From contig NC_031768.1 in the NCBI RefSeq assembly GCF_001522545.3, forward strand, positions 94,615,669 to 94,679,668: a stretch of DNA of 64,000 bases, written 5' to 3'. A model generated the notes under the pieces. That model worked only from the letters and a program-made list of their open reading frames with translations, did no database searches and was not told the DNA's origin. The position numbers and the translations under genes are program-made. Origin of the DNA: Parus major (taxonomy: Eukaryota; Chordata; Aves; Passeriformes; Paridae). Of this stretch, positions 12,531 through 27,245 are shown in pieces; position 1 is the first letter of the stretch, and each line of letters opens with the position of its first letter.

Positions 12531-15500
12531 GGCTCCTAGCCATGAAGTTCACATTCACAAATGCTCTGAATGATGAAAGTAGATGCCATATGAAGAGGGT
12601 AACCAAGCATACCTTTTTAGGGGAGGATGAGCTAACAGCCTTGCATGTAGTTTTGTCATTTGCAAATGAAGTTCCCCAATTGTTTTTTCTCAGAGTATTA
12701 TTATGCTTACACAAGTCTAACATTGCTTCAGAATAGTCTGTCAACACACAGCAGTTAACTGTGTAACACACAAACAACCATATCTATCTACAAAAACCTA
12801 ACTCTTCAGCTCTCAATTTACATCTTCAAACTACTTAAATCTCAAAGACGGCAACTTTTCTTAGGTGTATCAACACTCCTAACAGAATGCATACAGCAAA
12901 TAAAATAGCATAAACTGTAATTCTCTCCATATTTCTTTCATATCTGGGACCATTTTAGTAATTTGAATGAGAGAAATTCACTACTAGAGGAGTACCAGTA
13001 GCTGAAATATGCAGTAGGGAAACTTCTCCATGCTGGTGTCCAGTTGAAGGTAGTGACCCAAAAAGGAGATGCCCTGTGAGGGGACAGGGTCAGTCCCATC
13101 CCTTTCTGTGTCCTTGCTCACAGCACTCCTTCAAGGTGACTGAAGATTTTCCTCCAGTTGCTGTGCAAATTTAGTCAGAAATATGCTGCTCCTTAATGTT
13201 ATAAACTAAATATATACTTCTGAAAGGCAATTGTTATAGCATTTATATTACAAAGCTACAAGGTTTTAAAACTTATTTTGCAAATTCCTTTCTAGTGATT
13301 ACTACAGTTCAGAACTGAGTTAATAAGCTGTACTCATTAGTACTTTAGGACCAGTTAGGTCAATGCAGAGGGAAAGATATAGTTATTAACAATTCCAGCT
13401 TCTATGGAGATACATAAATCATTGCACAAAGGAAATTTGTTGTTCCTATGTTGCCATCTGTTTCACCTGTCTTCAGATCATTCAAGAACATCACTGAAGT
13501 TCTCAAATCACTGTCTTCAGAAGTTCTCTTTATCACTATCTCCTTCACAAGGCTCCTTAAACATGCTGGTTTAAAATTAATTTTATTTGGCTTAGTAAAG
13601 TAACTGTCACTATTTTTAGGGTGTAAAGCTGAAAACAGTCTGGATTTAAACCTGGGATGCCATTTCAGTGATCCAATCCCCAATTTCATCTTTCATTCTG
13701 CAGGTAGTTTTTCATTATTTATTAAAATAGGAAACAAAACTGAAAACAAGAAAGAAAACTGTTTGAAAATAATCAAGCTTGCAGCTCTGATGGAAAAGGG
13801 AAGAGGAGTTAGACATCTGTAAACTTCTATGGTATGACTTAAAAAAACCTGACTCTGGCTCCTCTTGTGGGATTCTGTTTAATTTTTATTTTAAATCTTA
13901 GAAAATTCAGCTTCTTTATGTGTCCAGTTAGTAAACTTAATTTGGTGTTTGATGGTAAAAATTTATAAAATTCAACATTAAACAATTCAACATTTTTGAA
14001 GGATAGGGACCTATCCTAACCAAGCCTATTCATTATTTCAATACATAGTGCCCTTTGAAACTCCTTCAAGTTGAATAATTTTTGATAGATAACAGTTTTA
14101 AAATTAACAGCACACAAATTTAAAAGGACAAGACAAAAACTACTTGTCAGTAAAACAACCTGAAACCCTTATTTCAATTTAGATCATTGATAACTTATTT
14201 GTAGTAGAATAAAGATTAATTTTGGTCTGATGTCTTTAGGTTCTCCAGGGCCTTGTTCCCCTGGAGAGGAACAAGAGAACTTTGACTCCCAAAGTTCTTT
14301 ATTGTTGTTGTTTTATCCAGACTGGCCTGGTATGTATTTTTCTGGATGTAATTTCACCTGGACAGAGCAGATGAGACAGTGACTGCATCTTGTCCAGAAG
14401 AGCTGTCTTTCCCATCCTGGCTCCTTTTCCTGTCCAAGGAACCAAGTCCAAGGCAACTCCACCCAGGCTGGGCTATGCAGAAAACTGTGTCCTGGCCAAA
14501 GAACCTGACAGATTCTGCAAAAATATATTCAATAAAGGTAAGCAGAAGACTGTGGGGAGCAAGGAGAGACTCACAAATTTTCTAAATCTCTTTTTTTTTA
14601 AAGACTTTAAAGAGCACCAGCCAGTGCAAACACCAAAAGAGAAATGTGGTCTTAGGACATGGCCTCATACAAGGTGATTATATTCTAGAGCTGATCAGCT
14701 GAATAAAATCAGAGACTCTTTTAAACAACCTCTCCTCAGTAGGAAAAGCTCAACAAAATACTAAGAACTTGAGCAGGTGAAGAATTCAAATGCTGTTGGA
14801 CTGGCTTTGCTCATAAACTTCAAATGTATTGAAGCAATTGGTACTAAAGACCAAGGACCTTAATGCAGGAAGTTTCTTACAACTCTGTTCATGAGCAGGC
14901 AGTGCATTATCACTGCCATTACCAACTCAGTGGCAGGCAGTGTTTGGCGTCACCACTTCCTCAAGCCACCTTTCATATACAATTATCACTGCAATTTTTA
15001 AGACTCAAAAATTGAAGGCATAATAAAAAACTCTATCTGGAACTGAAGTCACCTTTGCTTCCGTGAGAAGAGTGAGGACACTACACTTTACAATCCAGGA
15101 TGTTAGTGTTTATTCCTGAGTGCACAGATAATCTGCTACACAGGTTACATAGATTGTAGTCAGGACTAATTTCCTACAGAAAATCTGGGGTCTGTTCCTT
15201 ACATGTGATCACCATTTATTACACCATAATACATAATTTTTTTTCACTTTGTGTCTACCCATCTGGGTACCTTTTGAAACACTTCGGGAGCAATCATTCA
15301 AAAGAAGAATATCTAAATAACCAACAGTAAGAAGGTATAAATTCTACTGTGTTATAATAAGGGAGCTCCAAATCAACAGTTAAAAAAACCTCAAGCAGTA
15401 ATAAATTGAAATTTGCATGTTTATCTGTGTTAATAGAACAAAACAGGTAGCAGTATAGTGAAATCCTTTTCTGTGATAAATATTACCTTATTAGCCATAA

Positions 15501-18500
15501 TCCAAGCAATTGAAAGAGCAAGTCTTTAGCTCAGTATTCTGTAACATTGGCTCAGATGATTTCAAAGCTAACTTTGTTTTACCTCCTTCTCTGATTCAGC
15601 ACATGGTTATTTTTTAGAGACAAAACTGCTTAAAGATAGTATTTAGACATCTAGGAGGAGTTATAAGCTATAGAAACAGAATAGATTTGAAATCAGCATG
15701 TACTTCCAACCATTTTTATTATTATTTATTTAGTTGTAAATTTATCTATAAGTCTTGGAATCCCCAACATGTCCACATATATTTCAAAATTGTTACCTTC
15801 TCTATTTTAAATCCGAAGAGATGGATCCCAGACCATTTATTACTAGTTCTCACTTCTAAAAAGGTCTGTTATCACTAATGGATAAGTACATAAAGCACTG
15901 AAAAACAGGCTGTTTTGATAAATCCAGGGAAAAAATCAAATTCAATAACTAGAGATACAGAGTATATTACCTAGGAAAGAAGCCTGAGGAAATAGGAGTT
16001 ATTCACCTTAGAGAAAAAGTACATAGATAGATATGAAGACAGTATCCAAATATATATGGCTAACAAACAAAGCCTGGAGGAAAAGCGGTATAAATTAGTT
16101 CTGCTCCATGTTTGTGAAGTGACAAACTGTAGCAAGGAAGATATCTGGAAAAATGATACAGGAAGTTACACTCTGGAACAAACTGTCTCAGGAATAAGAA
16201 CAAGTTGGTCAAAATGAGCTCAGGAAGTCTGTTTCAGCCCTATATTTCCTTGTAAAAATGACTATTTTTTCCAATTGAAGGCAACTACTTTTGTTCTGTA
16301 CATCTAAGCTCAAGGAGGGCTGCTCTTCTCAGGGCTCTGTGTGAATTCCAGTATCCTACTTCCTATCTCCAGCACAATCCAGTTATGCATGGTCTTTTCA
16401 GCAAATGGATAAGCATAAGAGAATTTCCAGTGAAAAGCAAGATTAATTTGTTACATAAGAAGAGAAAAATATCTCAGTGCAATTGATTGAGTAAAGGCAA
16501 GGAAGAGCATCCAGGAAACTGCAAGCTGTTGTCCCTAACCTCAGTCACCAGGAGCAGTCACACCTACAAGTTCACATGGTGAACACGAAGGTGATACGGA
16601 ACAGCCAGAGCAAATTTACCAAGGCCAGGCTGTCTGGCAAAGCTTTCTGCCTTCTGTAATGCATTCCTGGCTTTGCATACAATGGGAAAGGGGTGAACAT
16701 CATTGACTTCAACTTTGGCACAGTTTCCATAGGTATCCTTCTTGTCAGACTGGAGATATGCAGACTGGATTCCTGCATTACAGGACAGATGGAAAACTGG
16801 GCTCAAAGAATAGCAGTTGTTTTAACTTTTGGTTGAAAGTCCAAAGTCCCTTTTGATATCCCTTTGACATTGCTCAATGTCCTCTTTCTGGTTCTTGAGC
16901 AACATTCAGTATAATTCCTATACTCATTTCAGTGAGGGAGAATGTTTTGTGCTTTGTGTACACTTGGGGAAGAGCTTGGGTTGGGTTGGGGAAATAAAAG
17001 CAGATGAGCTGTCCATAATGAGCTGCTTTGAAACAGATTCAGAAATAGGTGACATTCTGTTTATAAGTCCCCCCACTACTCAGGGTATAGTTGAAGCAAG
17101 AATCTTTAAAATAATAAGCAAAAATATGGAAATGGAATGGGATTATCCTTTTTTTGAAGTCACAGTGGTTTTCCACTTCCAGCATTGCAACCCACATATT
17201 GATCACACAAAATACCTGTGTTCTCTGCTCTTAATAACACCCAAGACATACAGGAATTCAAACAGAACAAGGATTAATAGCTCTGAATGGCACTTGGCAA
17301 AGATGCTTGCAACATTCTGTGTTAATTTTGGAATAAATTTCCCACTTTTTAAAAGCAGACAGATGATAAAGTAATTAAATATCTGAAGCACACATAAGAA
17401 TTCTTAGGCACTGGTGTATATCAAATGCTAAACTCAGAAAGAGTAAGAAAACTTTGTCAGTAACAAAACAGTATTGAAATATGAAATTCTATTGTGTTTT
17501 GACAACTATGATTTTGGCTTGTCAATAGAGTCAAGTATGTCAACACAGTTTTTAGCCAGTTACTTCCCTTTGGTTTAGAAACCTGTAGACACAAACAAAG
17601 AAGCAAAACGTAAATTTTAAAAAATTGCCCTGTGTTTCCAAAAGGGCAGTCAAAATAAAGTGGTTTCACTTATGTTGCTGGTCTCCAAACTGAACGTTCT
17701 CACACATGTCTATGACACTTGCTGGATACAACCCAGTCCTATAAGGATTGATTCCAACTGCACATAGTTTTTCCAGCTGGAAAATGTATCTCAATTTGCA
17801 CCATTAGATGAGACAGATCTCAAGACTGATGATCTGGCTTCTTACTACTACTCTAAAATAAACCCAACAAAAACCCCAACTGATTAAGAAAAATCAGAGG
17901 TGATCCTTTTAATCTTCTATATTGTTCCACATTCTGAGTTTGCAGTGATCAAAGGAAAGTTTCTATAGTCCAAACACATCCGGAGAAAAGAAGCAACAAA
18001 TTGCCAGTACATCTTTAATTAAAAAAAGTAATGATAAATACTTCATAAGTTTAGAATGTATTGTTATTGGATGCCTAAATTTGTCAGAAATTCTTTTCTC
18101 AGCTCTATGAACACATTGTGAAGCAGAGGCATTGTTAACTCGTCTTAAGAAAACTAAAATATGAAGTAAATAGTTCTAAATCAGTGGATTACAGAAAATA
18201 ATGGACACCCAGCCTAGTAAGTATACGTGTAAAATAAATGCTATGTCTATGATTAAGTGAGTATTAAGATCATACAAATACTTATTTTTGATACTGAAGG
18301 TGTTTCATATTTTCTCCCACATATTACCCTTCCTACCCAGGACAGGGCATATGTTCTGGGTTCATTATGTTCTCTGACTATATTTCCAAGTTCTTTATCT
18401 GTTACATCACCTGCTGTATTTTCACCATGTTGCCTTATATCTACAGAGATGAAGGAAAGCTACAGGAAGTTATCTCTCTTTTCAACCTATCATTCTATGT

Positions 18501-21500
18501 CTCTACTTACCTTTTTTTTTTTAATAAATTCGCCAGCCAGTGCTTCATTTAAAGATAAATGCCAATAAAGAATAGTATCAGCTACACAATAGGAAGGTTT
18601 ATGAAAATTCTAGGGTGGGATAAGGGCACATACATCTATTCACAAAACCATCAGCTAAGCAATCTTTGTAGCCCTGACTTTGCATTTTTACTCGTAGTTC
18701 TCTCAGGCATTTATCCAAATGCTCATGGAGAATTTATGGTATGTAGGAAGTTATGTCTCTCTTATTACTGATCTTGTAACTCAGTATCCAGTAGATTACA
18801 TTAATTCCCAAGGAATGCTCTCTGACTTAAGAGTGTATTAAGCACATAAATAATGCTTCACAACTTCAGAGTTTCTAAATGAGATGGTCTTCCCTGTGCC
18901 AGTTATTTTTGACAACTGACAAGTGTTTTAATACTACAAAAACAAATTATTGGAAAAAAATCCAGAAAGGCCAGATCATGGAAAAAATTATTCCCAATGC
19001 CTGAAATTTCAACAGGGCATAAATGAGATTATCTATTCCCTATATGTAATTTTTCTACATCCTTAATACTGCAACCTCTCACTGCCTTCAAATAAATATA
19101 ATAATAGCATATGATCTCCCTTGCTAATTGCTGTAAGTATTTCTGAGTGTAAAGGGAACACAATAAACATCTGCTACATTACTAAGAAACTGCTTTCTAA
19201 GAATTCATGGCTGTACATTAACAACATACTAATGCTTTTATCAACTGCCATTTGACCACATTACAAAAATCGTGAGAGTACAGGGGATTGATGAAAGTGT
19301 GAAAGATTAAAACAGATAATTTTTGATGTAATGCATTTTCTAAATATGAGTAAGATCCCACACTGCCTTTGTGTGCACATGCATGTCTCAGTGTACTAGA
19401 GACTCCAGGTGAAATCACACTAGTGGCTTGCTTGTGTGCAAGCTGACTACAGATTTTTTGTTGGAGCAAAAATCCCCAAATCTGCCAACAATTCAAAAGA
19501 AGTTCTTCAACTTAATTAGTATTTTAATATTTTGGGGGAAAAAATCTTATTTATATTTATTCAGACTCAATTAACAAATGACATAAATTAACTCCTACTC
19601 CATAATACCAAGTCACATCAGATGTATCAGCTACTATGGAGCACTTAATAACCAACCAAGCAAGAAGACATTTCTATTAGAATTGCCAGTTTTTGTGTTC
19701 CTTGTAACTAAACCAAAGAGCAGGAAGGAATGCTGAAGAGATGCAGGATTGGTGCTTGTCAGATCATAGCTAAAAGCTGGTGCTCATCTGTAAAGTAGCA
19801 AATGATGAGCTGTCACTGTGGAGCAATTTCATAGTCATGTTCACACAGTAAATGTCTCTTAATTAGCTTTATGACAAAAGAAGATCTATTGATTAAAGCT
19901 GAATAGAAAATCTCTCCACTTTTACCTGAGTCAGTTCTTCATCAAACTAAGGAAATTCATGGTTCTTAAGCCTGACTGCAGCCATTTCCCTGACTGTGAA
20001 ACAAACTGCAGACTGTGCTATAAATAAAAACTCTGCCCTGCCATTTAATCCAACTACTGCAGTGTTTGGGTGAGCCACAGAATGGAACTCTGCCAAAATG
20101 TTCAGGTCAGACAGTAGAGTTTTCATTCTATTATTTGTATTGCAAAGCTCAATTTCTTATCAACTTCCAGACTATTGCACCCATGCCTTTGTTTTCAGTG
20201 TATGTTTGTTCATGTTGTACAGAAACATAGATTTCAAAAGAAAAGCGATAAGAGATAAGGTCTGAAAGTCTTGTCATTTTCTCAGTGTGCATTTTTCTTG
20301 TTCATGTAGAGGCTTGAACTGTGGTAATGAGGTAATCTAAATCTCCAGAAAATGTTTTAACTTCAAAGTCAGAAAACGATCTTCTGGGACATTTCAAGCA
20401 TACATATTTGTATTTTTGAACCGACTACAATTTTATGTGCTCTAAAATTACTCCAGACTTTTACACCACAGAAAGCAAAATTAAACTGAATAATTAATAT
20501 AAAGCAGATATTGCAAACAGCTGATAAAAGAAGAAAAGTCTTTTCCAAATGTGAGTTTAAAAATAATGTTATCCCACATACACTCTCAGTCCTTTAAAAT
20601 TGGCCAGGTTCCCAAACTATTAATTATGTAAACTCCTATCAAGCACTCTGTGGCCATTTATAGATCCATAAACTAATGCCACAACTGCAGGGGATTGGAA
20701 AGAATCTTTTCCCACTCTATTGAATCATGTTATTCCTGAGCAGATTTTAGAGAATAATGCAAAACCTTAGAACTATATAAAAAAGCTGAAATAACCTTAA
20801 AAAGGAATTCCCTCATACTTTGAGAACCCACTTTGCCATCAACTCTTCAGCTTGAGAAAGAGTATAGAATTACAATTTCTTTTTAAGTATGTACAGTGAT
20901 ACCCTACTGTTAGCATACCCCATACACACACAAAATAAATAAAAATCAAATCACATGCAGAGGTTTAGGCACTTCATTAAGCTGCATTTTATTGAAGTGG
21001 ATTTATTCACATGGAGCCATGATGACATGTTTGTGCAAGGTAAACATGATTTATATAAGAGCCATGGCTATAATTAGCCCAAGAAAAATTGTGGATTCAC
21101 TTGCCTCATTTATTTTTCTTCCAGAAAGTGCTCTAAATAATACTAGATTATTTCATAGTGATGAGCCTCAACAACAACTCTAAAGCATTTTAGAGAACGC
21201 AGGTCGTATTTTGTCTACCAATCTGAACAAGTGCAGTAAACATTCCCCTCCAGAATGGGGGAAAATAGTTTTCCTCTCATAAAAATATAATCCTTACTTC
21301 CCTGCCTTTAGGTCTAGAATCTTCATAACTAGAGCTTCAACTCTGCCAGCATTTTATTCAGCAGCTCTGAATCAGTGAAGACTCTGTGTTGATATGCTTG
21401 ATACAACCATCCTTCCATAACCTTGCCTGGATACCCCCACACTTCAATAATGTCACTTTGGTGAACCAGTGAGTGCAAAAAAACATTCAATTCAGGTGAC

Positions 21501-24500
21501 CATAATTACAATCACCACTTCATGAACAGTAGAAATTCACTTGGTAGCTCAAAACTTGACCTGGTTTTTCTTCACCTTGATATGACACACACTGGTTTGC
21601 TCAACTGGGGAGGTTTAGAGTTGATATAGCCAGAGTAAAATGGCACATGATTGTTGTGTTTTGAGGGATGGCAGTACTGGAAATGTTGGCCCAGGACTTG
21701 CCCACACAAAGGTTTCATACACGATTCTGTCAGTAATCATCTTCACAATCACCTTTCTCACAGCACAATAAGACAAATATGTATCTCACAAAGCAAATTT
21801 GCACTACATACATGTTGTCCTGTATTGTAGAAAAAACAATTTTTAACTAAGACCATTTGAACCAAAGCCTGTCAAGCAAGTCTGAGTAGGATCTGGCCTG
21901 TTTCCAGCTGCCCTTTTCCATTTGGGAAGACACTGCAGACTGGGCTGTTTTGCTAATGGCACCTATTTTAGGCTGCAGGCCGTCCAGAACACGAATACCT
22001 GCTTCTGTTCTTACCAACATTCACCATGCCAGTGAGTAACTGTCTTCTGTAAAAGTCAGTAGTCAAGAACGCTCCACAGCAACAAATTTATCTTGCTCAC
22101 AAACAATTTCAAGTCTGCACTTGAATTTCCCCAAGGAAAACAAATCCACCAGGAGCTGCATGAACAGTGCTGTTATGGCAGGTCACTACTAGCCATTTTT
22201 TCCCCCTGGAGCAGACAGGGGTTTTTGTTTCCACAAGCAGTGTGTATCACACCTGGTGAGTCCAAACAGTCCAAAGAAGCCTCAAACTCATTGTCCATTG
22301 TGTCACCAGCCAACAGATACACAGACTTTGTTATCCATATACAGTAGGTCTGGCCCCAGAGCAGCAGCAGGGTTTAGCCTACAGCTCTCCCCTCAAGTCA
22401 ATCATGTAGCTTGCCTTTCTGGAACAGCTATACCCAAAGATTACATGAAGGAGGGCTGAAAAATAAGGTTCAGAAATAGATAGTTGGGAAGACAAAAATT
22501 AAAATGAAGAGGTGGAAGGTTATATAGATTACCCAGCAGTGAGATCATTTTGGAGGCGTTCATACGCAGTGGAATTTAACTCTGGCAGAATCCACCCATA
22601 TGTTTCATCGCAATGTTGCACCATGCATGTGCCAATATAAAAATGGAATTCTGGTATTACAGATTATCTTTGAACTCAGAAGCCTGACACAGTACTGGGT
22701 TTTGATGTGTTTATGTGCAAGCCTAGGACACAACTGTCTGCATGATAAGATAACTTTGATTAAATGAACTGCTACAGTTGTTACATTCTTAGAGACTGTT
22801 TTCACTTTCACCAAGAATGAGCCAAATTTGACATATCTAGTGACTGAAGACCCTTTTACACCTATTACACCAGATAAAGGATCCCTTTTAAATTTCCTGT
22901 TGGACTTGTTGCTTATATGCCATTAAAAATAAGAAAAATATTTCACAAAAAAAACCCCAAATTAATTTTGCACTTCTTTTTCCAGACACAACAAAAAATG
23001 AAGTTAAATAATTTAGCTCAAATTGTCCCTTCTTCATAAGAACATTTTTTTAAAGGTTAATGCATTGTGCATTTTGAAAACTAGCTCCCAGAAAGATGTT
23101 TTGTAAACCATGGGGATGTAGCATATAAACCACATGTCATTTCAGTCTTTTTCTGATATTTTGAGAAACTAGCTTCATTGCACATTCAAAAACTCACAGC
23201 TTCCAGAAGACTTCGTCCTGTCTTACAATTTTTGCCCTGCCACCCTACAGCTGCTAAAGGGGTGCTTCTGGCAGGAGGGGAGAGGACAGCACAAAAGTTT
23301 AAGGTTTGGCTCTTGCAATATAATAACTGTGATACGTTGAAATAACTCTACATTGTTTTAACTGTTTGACACTAGTAAATGAAAACACATGCTCTGCTTA
23401 GTAAGACATATTACGTAACATAGCATAGCCAGCAAACTTAGCTAGGAATAAAATTAGTCTATTCCTTTTCTCAAATGTCAAAGTTTGGGAGTCTACTGTA
23501 AATACAACATTCACTCTCAAAGGGATGTCAGTTATAATTACCTTAAGTACAAATATTAGCTAGTAGCTATCTACAGCATCAGACCAAATATATTCAGTAC
23601 TTCCAAACAAAGAAACAAATCCTCAGTGCAAAACAATTATTTTTCCCACTTTTCTCCATTGCTGACAACTGTAGATAAAAGGAAGTTTTGGATCTGGTTT
23701 TGCCTACAGAATCAGGCTTTTTCACATGGTCCCCTAAGAAATGTCAGGTCCCTATTCTTTTTCCCTAAGAAGACAGCAACCAGGAGAAAGCTGAATTAGG
23801 GTTTCCTGAGCCCTTCCTGGACAGCAGAGTAGGATAGGCCTGATCCTGGAAAGTAGAACAAGAATGGACCTGAATTCCACCGTACCTGATGACTAATTCA
23901 AATAGTAGGAAAACCACAGTGGTCAGAAACATGTCAAAAAATGCCCTGAAATCAAACTGGAAAAACATTCAAACTCTTTTTTTTAAAAATAACTTCCTAA
24001 AACTGAAATTTTATAAGAAGTGATCAAACCCAAATTCTTTTTAGTTCTAACAAAGTAAAACAGAAGATCATAAAGATAGGCAAAAGCTATCAGAAACAGA
24101 GATTGTAGTGAAAAACCACACTTCCATGTGCGTCTGTGCTGTAACTGGAAAGTCAAATGACAAAATCAAAAACATGAAACGCTGTTTTACCAAGAACTTA
24201 TTCTTCAACTGTTCCTTCAACAATTGTACAAGCTCCAACTGGAAAGATGACAATGAAACATGGTTTATAAGGCAGTACAATCTTGTGGACTATGTCCTGT
24301 GACCTGTTTATTCTGGATTCTGTGGCTTTGCTTTCTCATCTCTGTCTCAGATGCAGGATGCTCTGCTTACCAGCTCAATTTTTAAAGACAAGGCTTTTTG
24401 TCTGTACTTAATTCCTGTCTAGAGAGACAACACTGAGTTCTTTAAGAATGGAACTTTTCTGTTATGGAGAACCATAACAATTAGAGCATGTTTCCGTCCA

Positions 24501-27239
24501 TCAGTAAAGCACAACAGTGTTGAACTTTAGAGTCATACATGTTGGATGGCACTGGCATAATGGCATAATGAGAGAGACAAAAATAAGTGGAAGATTCCTA
24601 ACTAGAAGAAAACTTTAGAGGCTAGACAAAGTTGAATAGATAGCTGCTGTAGTACTGGATGAAGTGTCATCTGCAATGATACCATCATCTCTCACTCTGT
24701 GTGTTCTGAGATCCCTCACACAGTATCCAAAGGCATTGACTGCAGAATTTTCTTAGCAGCTGATCCCCCAGATGAAACACAAACATAATTGTAAAAACCA
24801 CTGCTTTCACACTGAAACACAGTACCCATCAGCCTTCCTTTCCAAATTCTATTGTCTTTACTTATTATTATTCTCCCTCCAACAATAACTTAATCTTTGA
24901 AGTCAAAATAATGAAAGAAATAATTCATTAATAAAGAACACTCTTTTGAGAACAGCAATAATATTTTCTTTTTCATCCTAGTAAAACACACGTGTACTGA
25001 AGTTGAAAGTACAAAAATGTATGGGAAAAGGGAGCAATTTGTGTTCCAGCCTCCTGACCAGCACATTTGCACAGTCTCTCAAACAGCTCTGGAAGTCACT
25101 GTACTGGCTCTGTTCCTTTGCAGCTGCAGGAGGCAAAATGTTCCTTCCACCTTGTACCAGTGAAAGGAAATCCCAGTCCATGAGACATGGGGTCAGTGTG
25201 TTTCACCTCTGGAAGGGAAGATTTGAGCACTAGAATTGCAAAGTGCTGGTAAGAAGGGCAAGATTTACTCTGATAACCTGTTCCCACAAGTACCTGCACC
25301 ACCAGAAAGCAAGTTTGGCTAGACTGGTCTCCTTCAAGTTATGAACTTGATTCCACGGTTCCCCAGAGAGCAAGAGTGACTCTGAAGGCTCAGTTACATA
25401 CTTTGGGACTCAAAGAGCACAGGAATTCACTGGAATTTCAGCTTGCATAGCAAGGCAGAGAAGCCCTCTTAAAAGAGTATTACCAGTACATATTTTAATT
25501 TTAAAACACTTTAACATCCACATATACTCTTTGCTTATGAAAAAAAATCTGCAGTCCCAAAGAAGACAATGTTGTAGAAGACAATCCTTTGAACATTTCC
25601 AGATAGCAGCTAAATACTAATACACTTGCTTTTTCAATGCAATTCTTTGTAAATAGTAACTGGAGAGGCAGCTACAAACAAAAGAATTAGACTGCTGTTT
25701 CCACACTGCAATGGTAGAATCTTAAAAAAGCTATTTCACTGAAAAGAAATGAAGTTTCCACCTGCAGCTTTATGCATTTGGCAAACAGAACTTCACTTCT
25801 GCAATGTTATTTTAGGACAGAGAAAAATGCATGCCAGAGTTAATCTTGCAGTGGATTAGAAGCTTTGTCTGAATTTCACAGTTAGCATAAACTTAGAGAC
25901 ACTATTCTACAGCAGTGAGCAGAAAGTCCATTTAAAAAAGACAAGCACTAGAAAAGTTTCTTCCCTCAGTGTAGGCAATACATACAAGATTCCTCTCTGG
26001 TCAACATAATCCTCTCTTAAGTCCTTTTTTTGATGAAACTAAAGTCTTAGAGTTAGCTTGACTTGAACTGCACATCTGTTATTCACTGACTACACACCGT
26101 CCCACTATTACCAGTATGCAGAAAACTCCACATTGGCTCCAGAAGACAAGATTAAAAGAAAGATCCTTCCAAAAGAATGTCACCATAGGGAAGAAAGAAA
26201 AATAATGAAATTCTGGGAAAAAAAAGAAAAGGAGGGGTGGGGGTGAAAAATCACCTCAACTCCCCCAAATACCTTTAGGTTTCCCTTCTATGAAAGAGAA
26301 TCTGCTAGGAAGCCCTCAAAGTGCTTATTTCTTAATAAACATTCTCATAACTAAGTCACAGGTTCCTCTAAATGTCAGTGGCTGCAGGAGAATGCAGATG
26401 TAAAATGCATTACAAAGCACATTGGACTCAGGCAAGCACTTCCACAAAGTGAGAGCAATATGTGCAGTACAGAAACAGTTGTGAAATTGCTGCTTTAATG
26501 CCAAGGCACTACGAAGTGTTTTACCATCCAGATAGAGAAATATTCTTTTAATTTTATGCTATGACTGTTCTTCCTGCAGTAAGCAATAAAATACTATTAA
26601 AATGCCAATGTTACGTGTGTCATATTACCAAGGAGAAGAGATCACTGCCAGCTTTGCAAATCTACTGTACTTCCAGACTCTGGGAGAAAGGAATAGTTAA
26701 ACAAATATTCACACAGGTTTGAAGGGTTTTTTCTTCTTGTATGAATTTTAATCAATCATATTTCTCTGCCTCAAAATGCATGCAACCTGACCTACACTAG
26801 TCAATTCCTACTGAATTGTTAAGGATAGATATAAAGGGAAAGTATACAAGTTCTTTCAAAGACGGAACTGAATTTTTCCACCAGTGACACAGGGTGCTTC
26901 CAAGTCACATTATCTTTAAGATATTAAACCACAGACCTGAACAATTCTGTCCAACTCACTATAAAATCATTAAATACAATAACTTTGTGTCATGATACTT
27001 CTCATTAGAGTCACAAATATTTTTCATAGCATGAAAACTTTTGAGCTTATTTTATTCAAGAGCTTTAAGGTTGCTGTTATACCTGGACTTTGCCCTTTTC
27101 CCTGACCTTCTTTCATCTTGTCTATTACCTTCAATCATTCTTAACACGTTGAAAGCAAATTTCCATAACAAAACACAGGCATTAAAAACCCCAAAGCCCC
27201 ACAACAGAAAAACAAACCCCCAGAAAGCTGTTCATAGCT
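12531..27239. other. Intron 1 interior, no gene or clear repeat family
   Basis: About 14.7 kb of AT-rich sequence. Short inverted repeats occur at 14242-14297. A 165-codon plus-strand open frame at 16877-17374 is the longest uninterrupted one in the window away from N runs, but it has no recognisable domain. A small CA-rich stretch is at 20927-20935 and poly-A runs are near 22950. I saw no tRNA, snoRNA, exon or transposon that I could support. Confidence 0.5.
14242..14297. repeat. Two adjacent short inverted repeats (hairpins)
   Basis: The first hairpin pairs TCTCCAGGG (14242-14250) with CCCTGGAGA (14259-14267) around an 8-base loop. Ten bases later GAACTTTG (14277-14284) pairs with CAAAGTTC (14290-14297) around a 5-base loop. 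Both arm pairs are perfect. Function is unknown. Confidence 0.6.
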
Positions 27240-27245
27240 ACTTGC

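Larger units (their letters stand above)
6822..27245 (-). other. ABI3BP intron 1 (about 20.4 kb, apparent GC-AG)
   Basis: The interval between the two recognised coding exons is 20,424 bases. It begins with GCAAGT at 27245-27240 on the minus strand and ends with CCCCAG at 6822. It contains a polypyrimidine microsatellite near 8.0 kb and two CR1 fragments near 9.6-10.4 and 12.2-12.5 kb. The remaining parts (6822-7960, 8108-9597, 10426-12169 and 12531-27245) hold no gene or repeat that I recognise. The known ABI3BP protein continues without a break across the two flanking exons, so no missing coding exon is needed here. Confidence 0.7.

Noticed and set aside
14390..14677. 95-codon plus-strand frame with an AAAGGTAAGC donor-like site
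   Set aside because: No good acceptor with a pyrimidine tract and CAG was found before it, and the peptide resembles no family I know.
16564..16806. Overlapping 80- and 68-codon minus-strand frames
   Set aside because: They were considered as an ABI3BP exon, but the sequence does not resemble the protein and exons 1 and 2 already join in phase.
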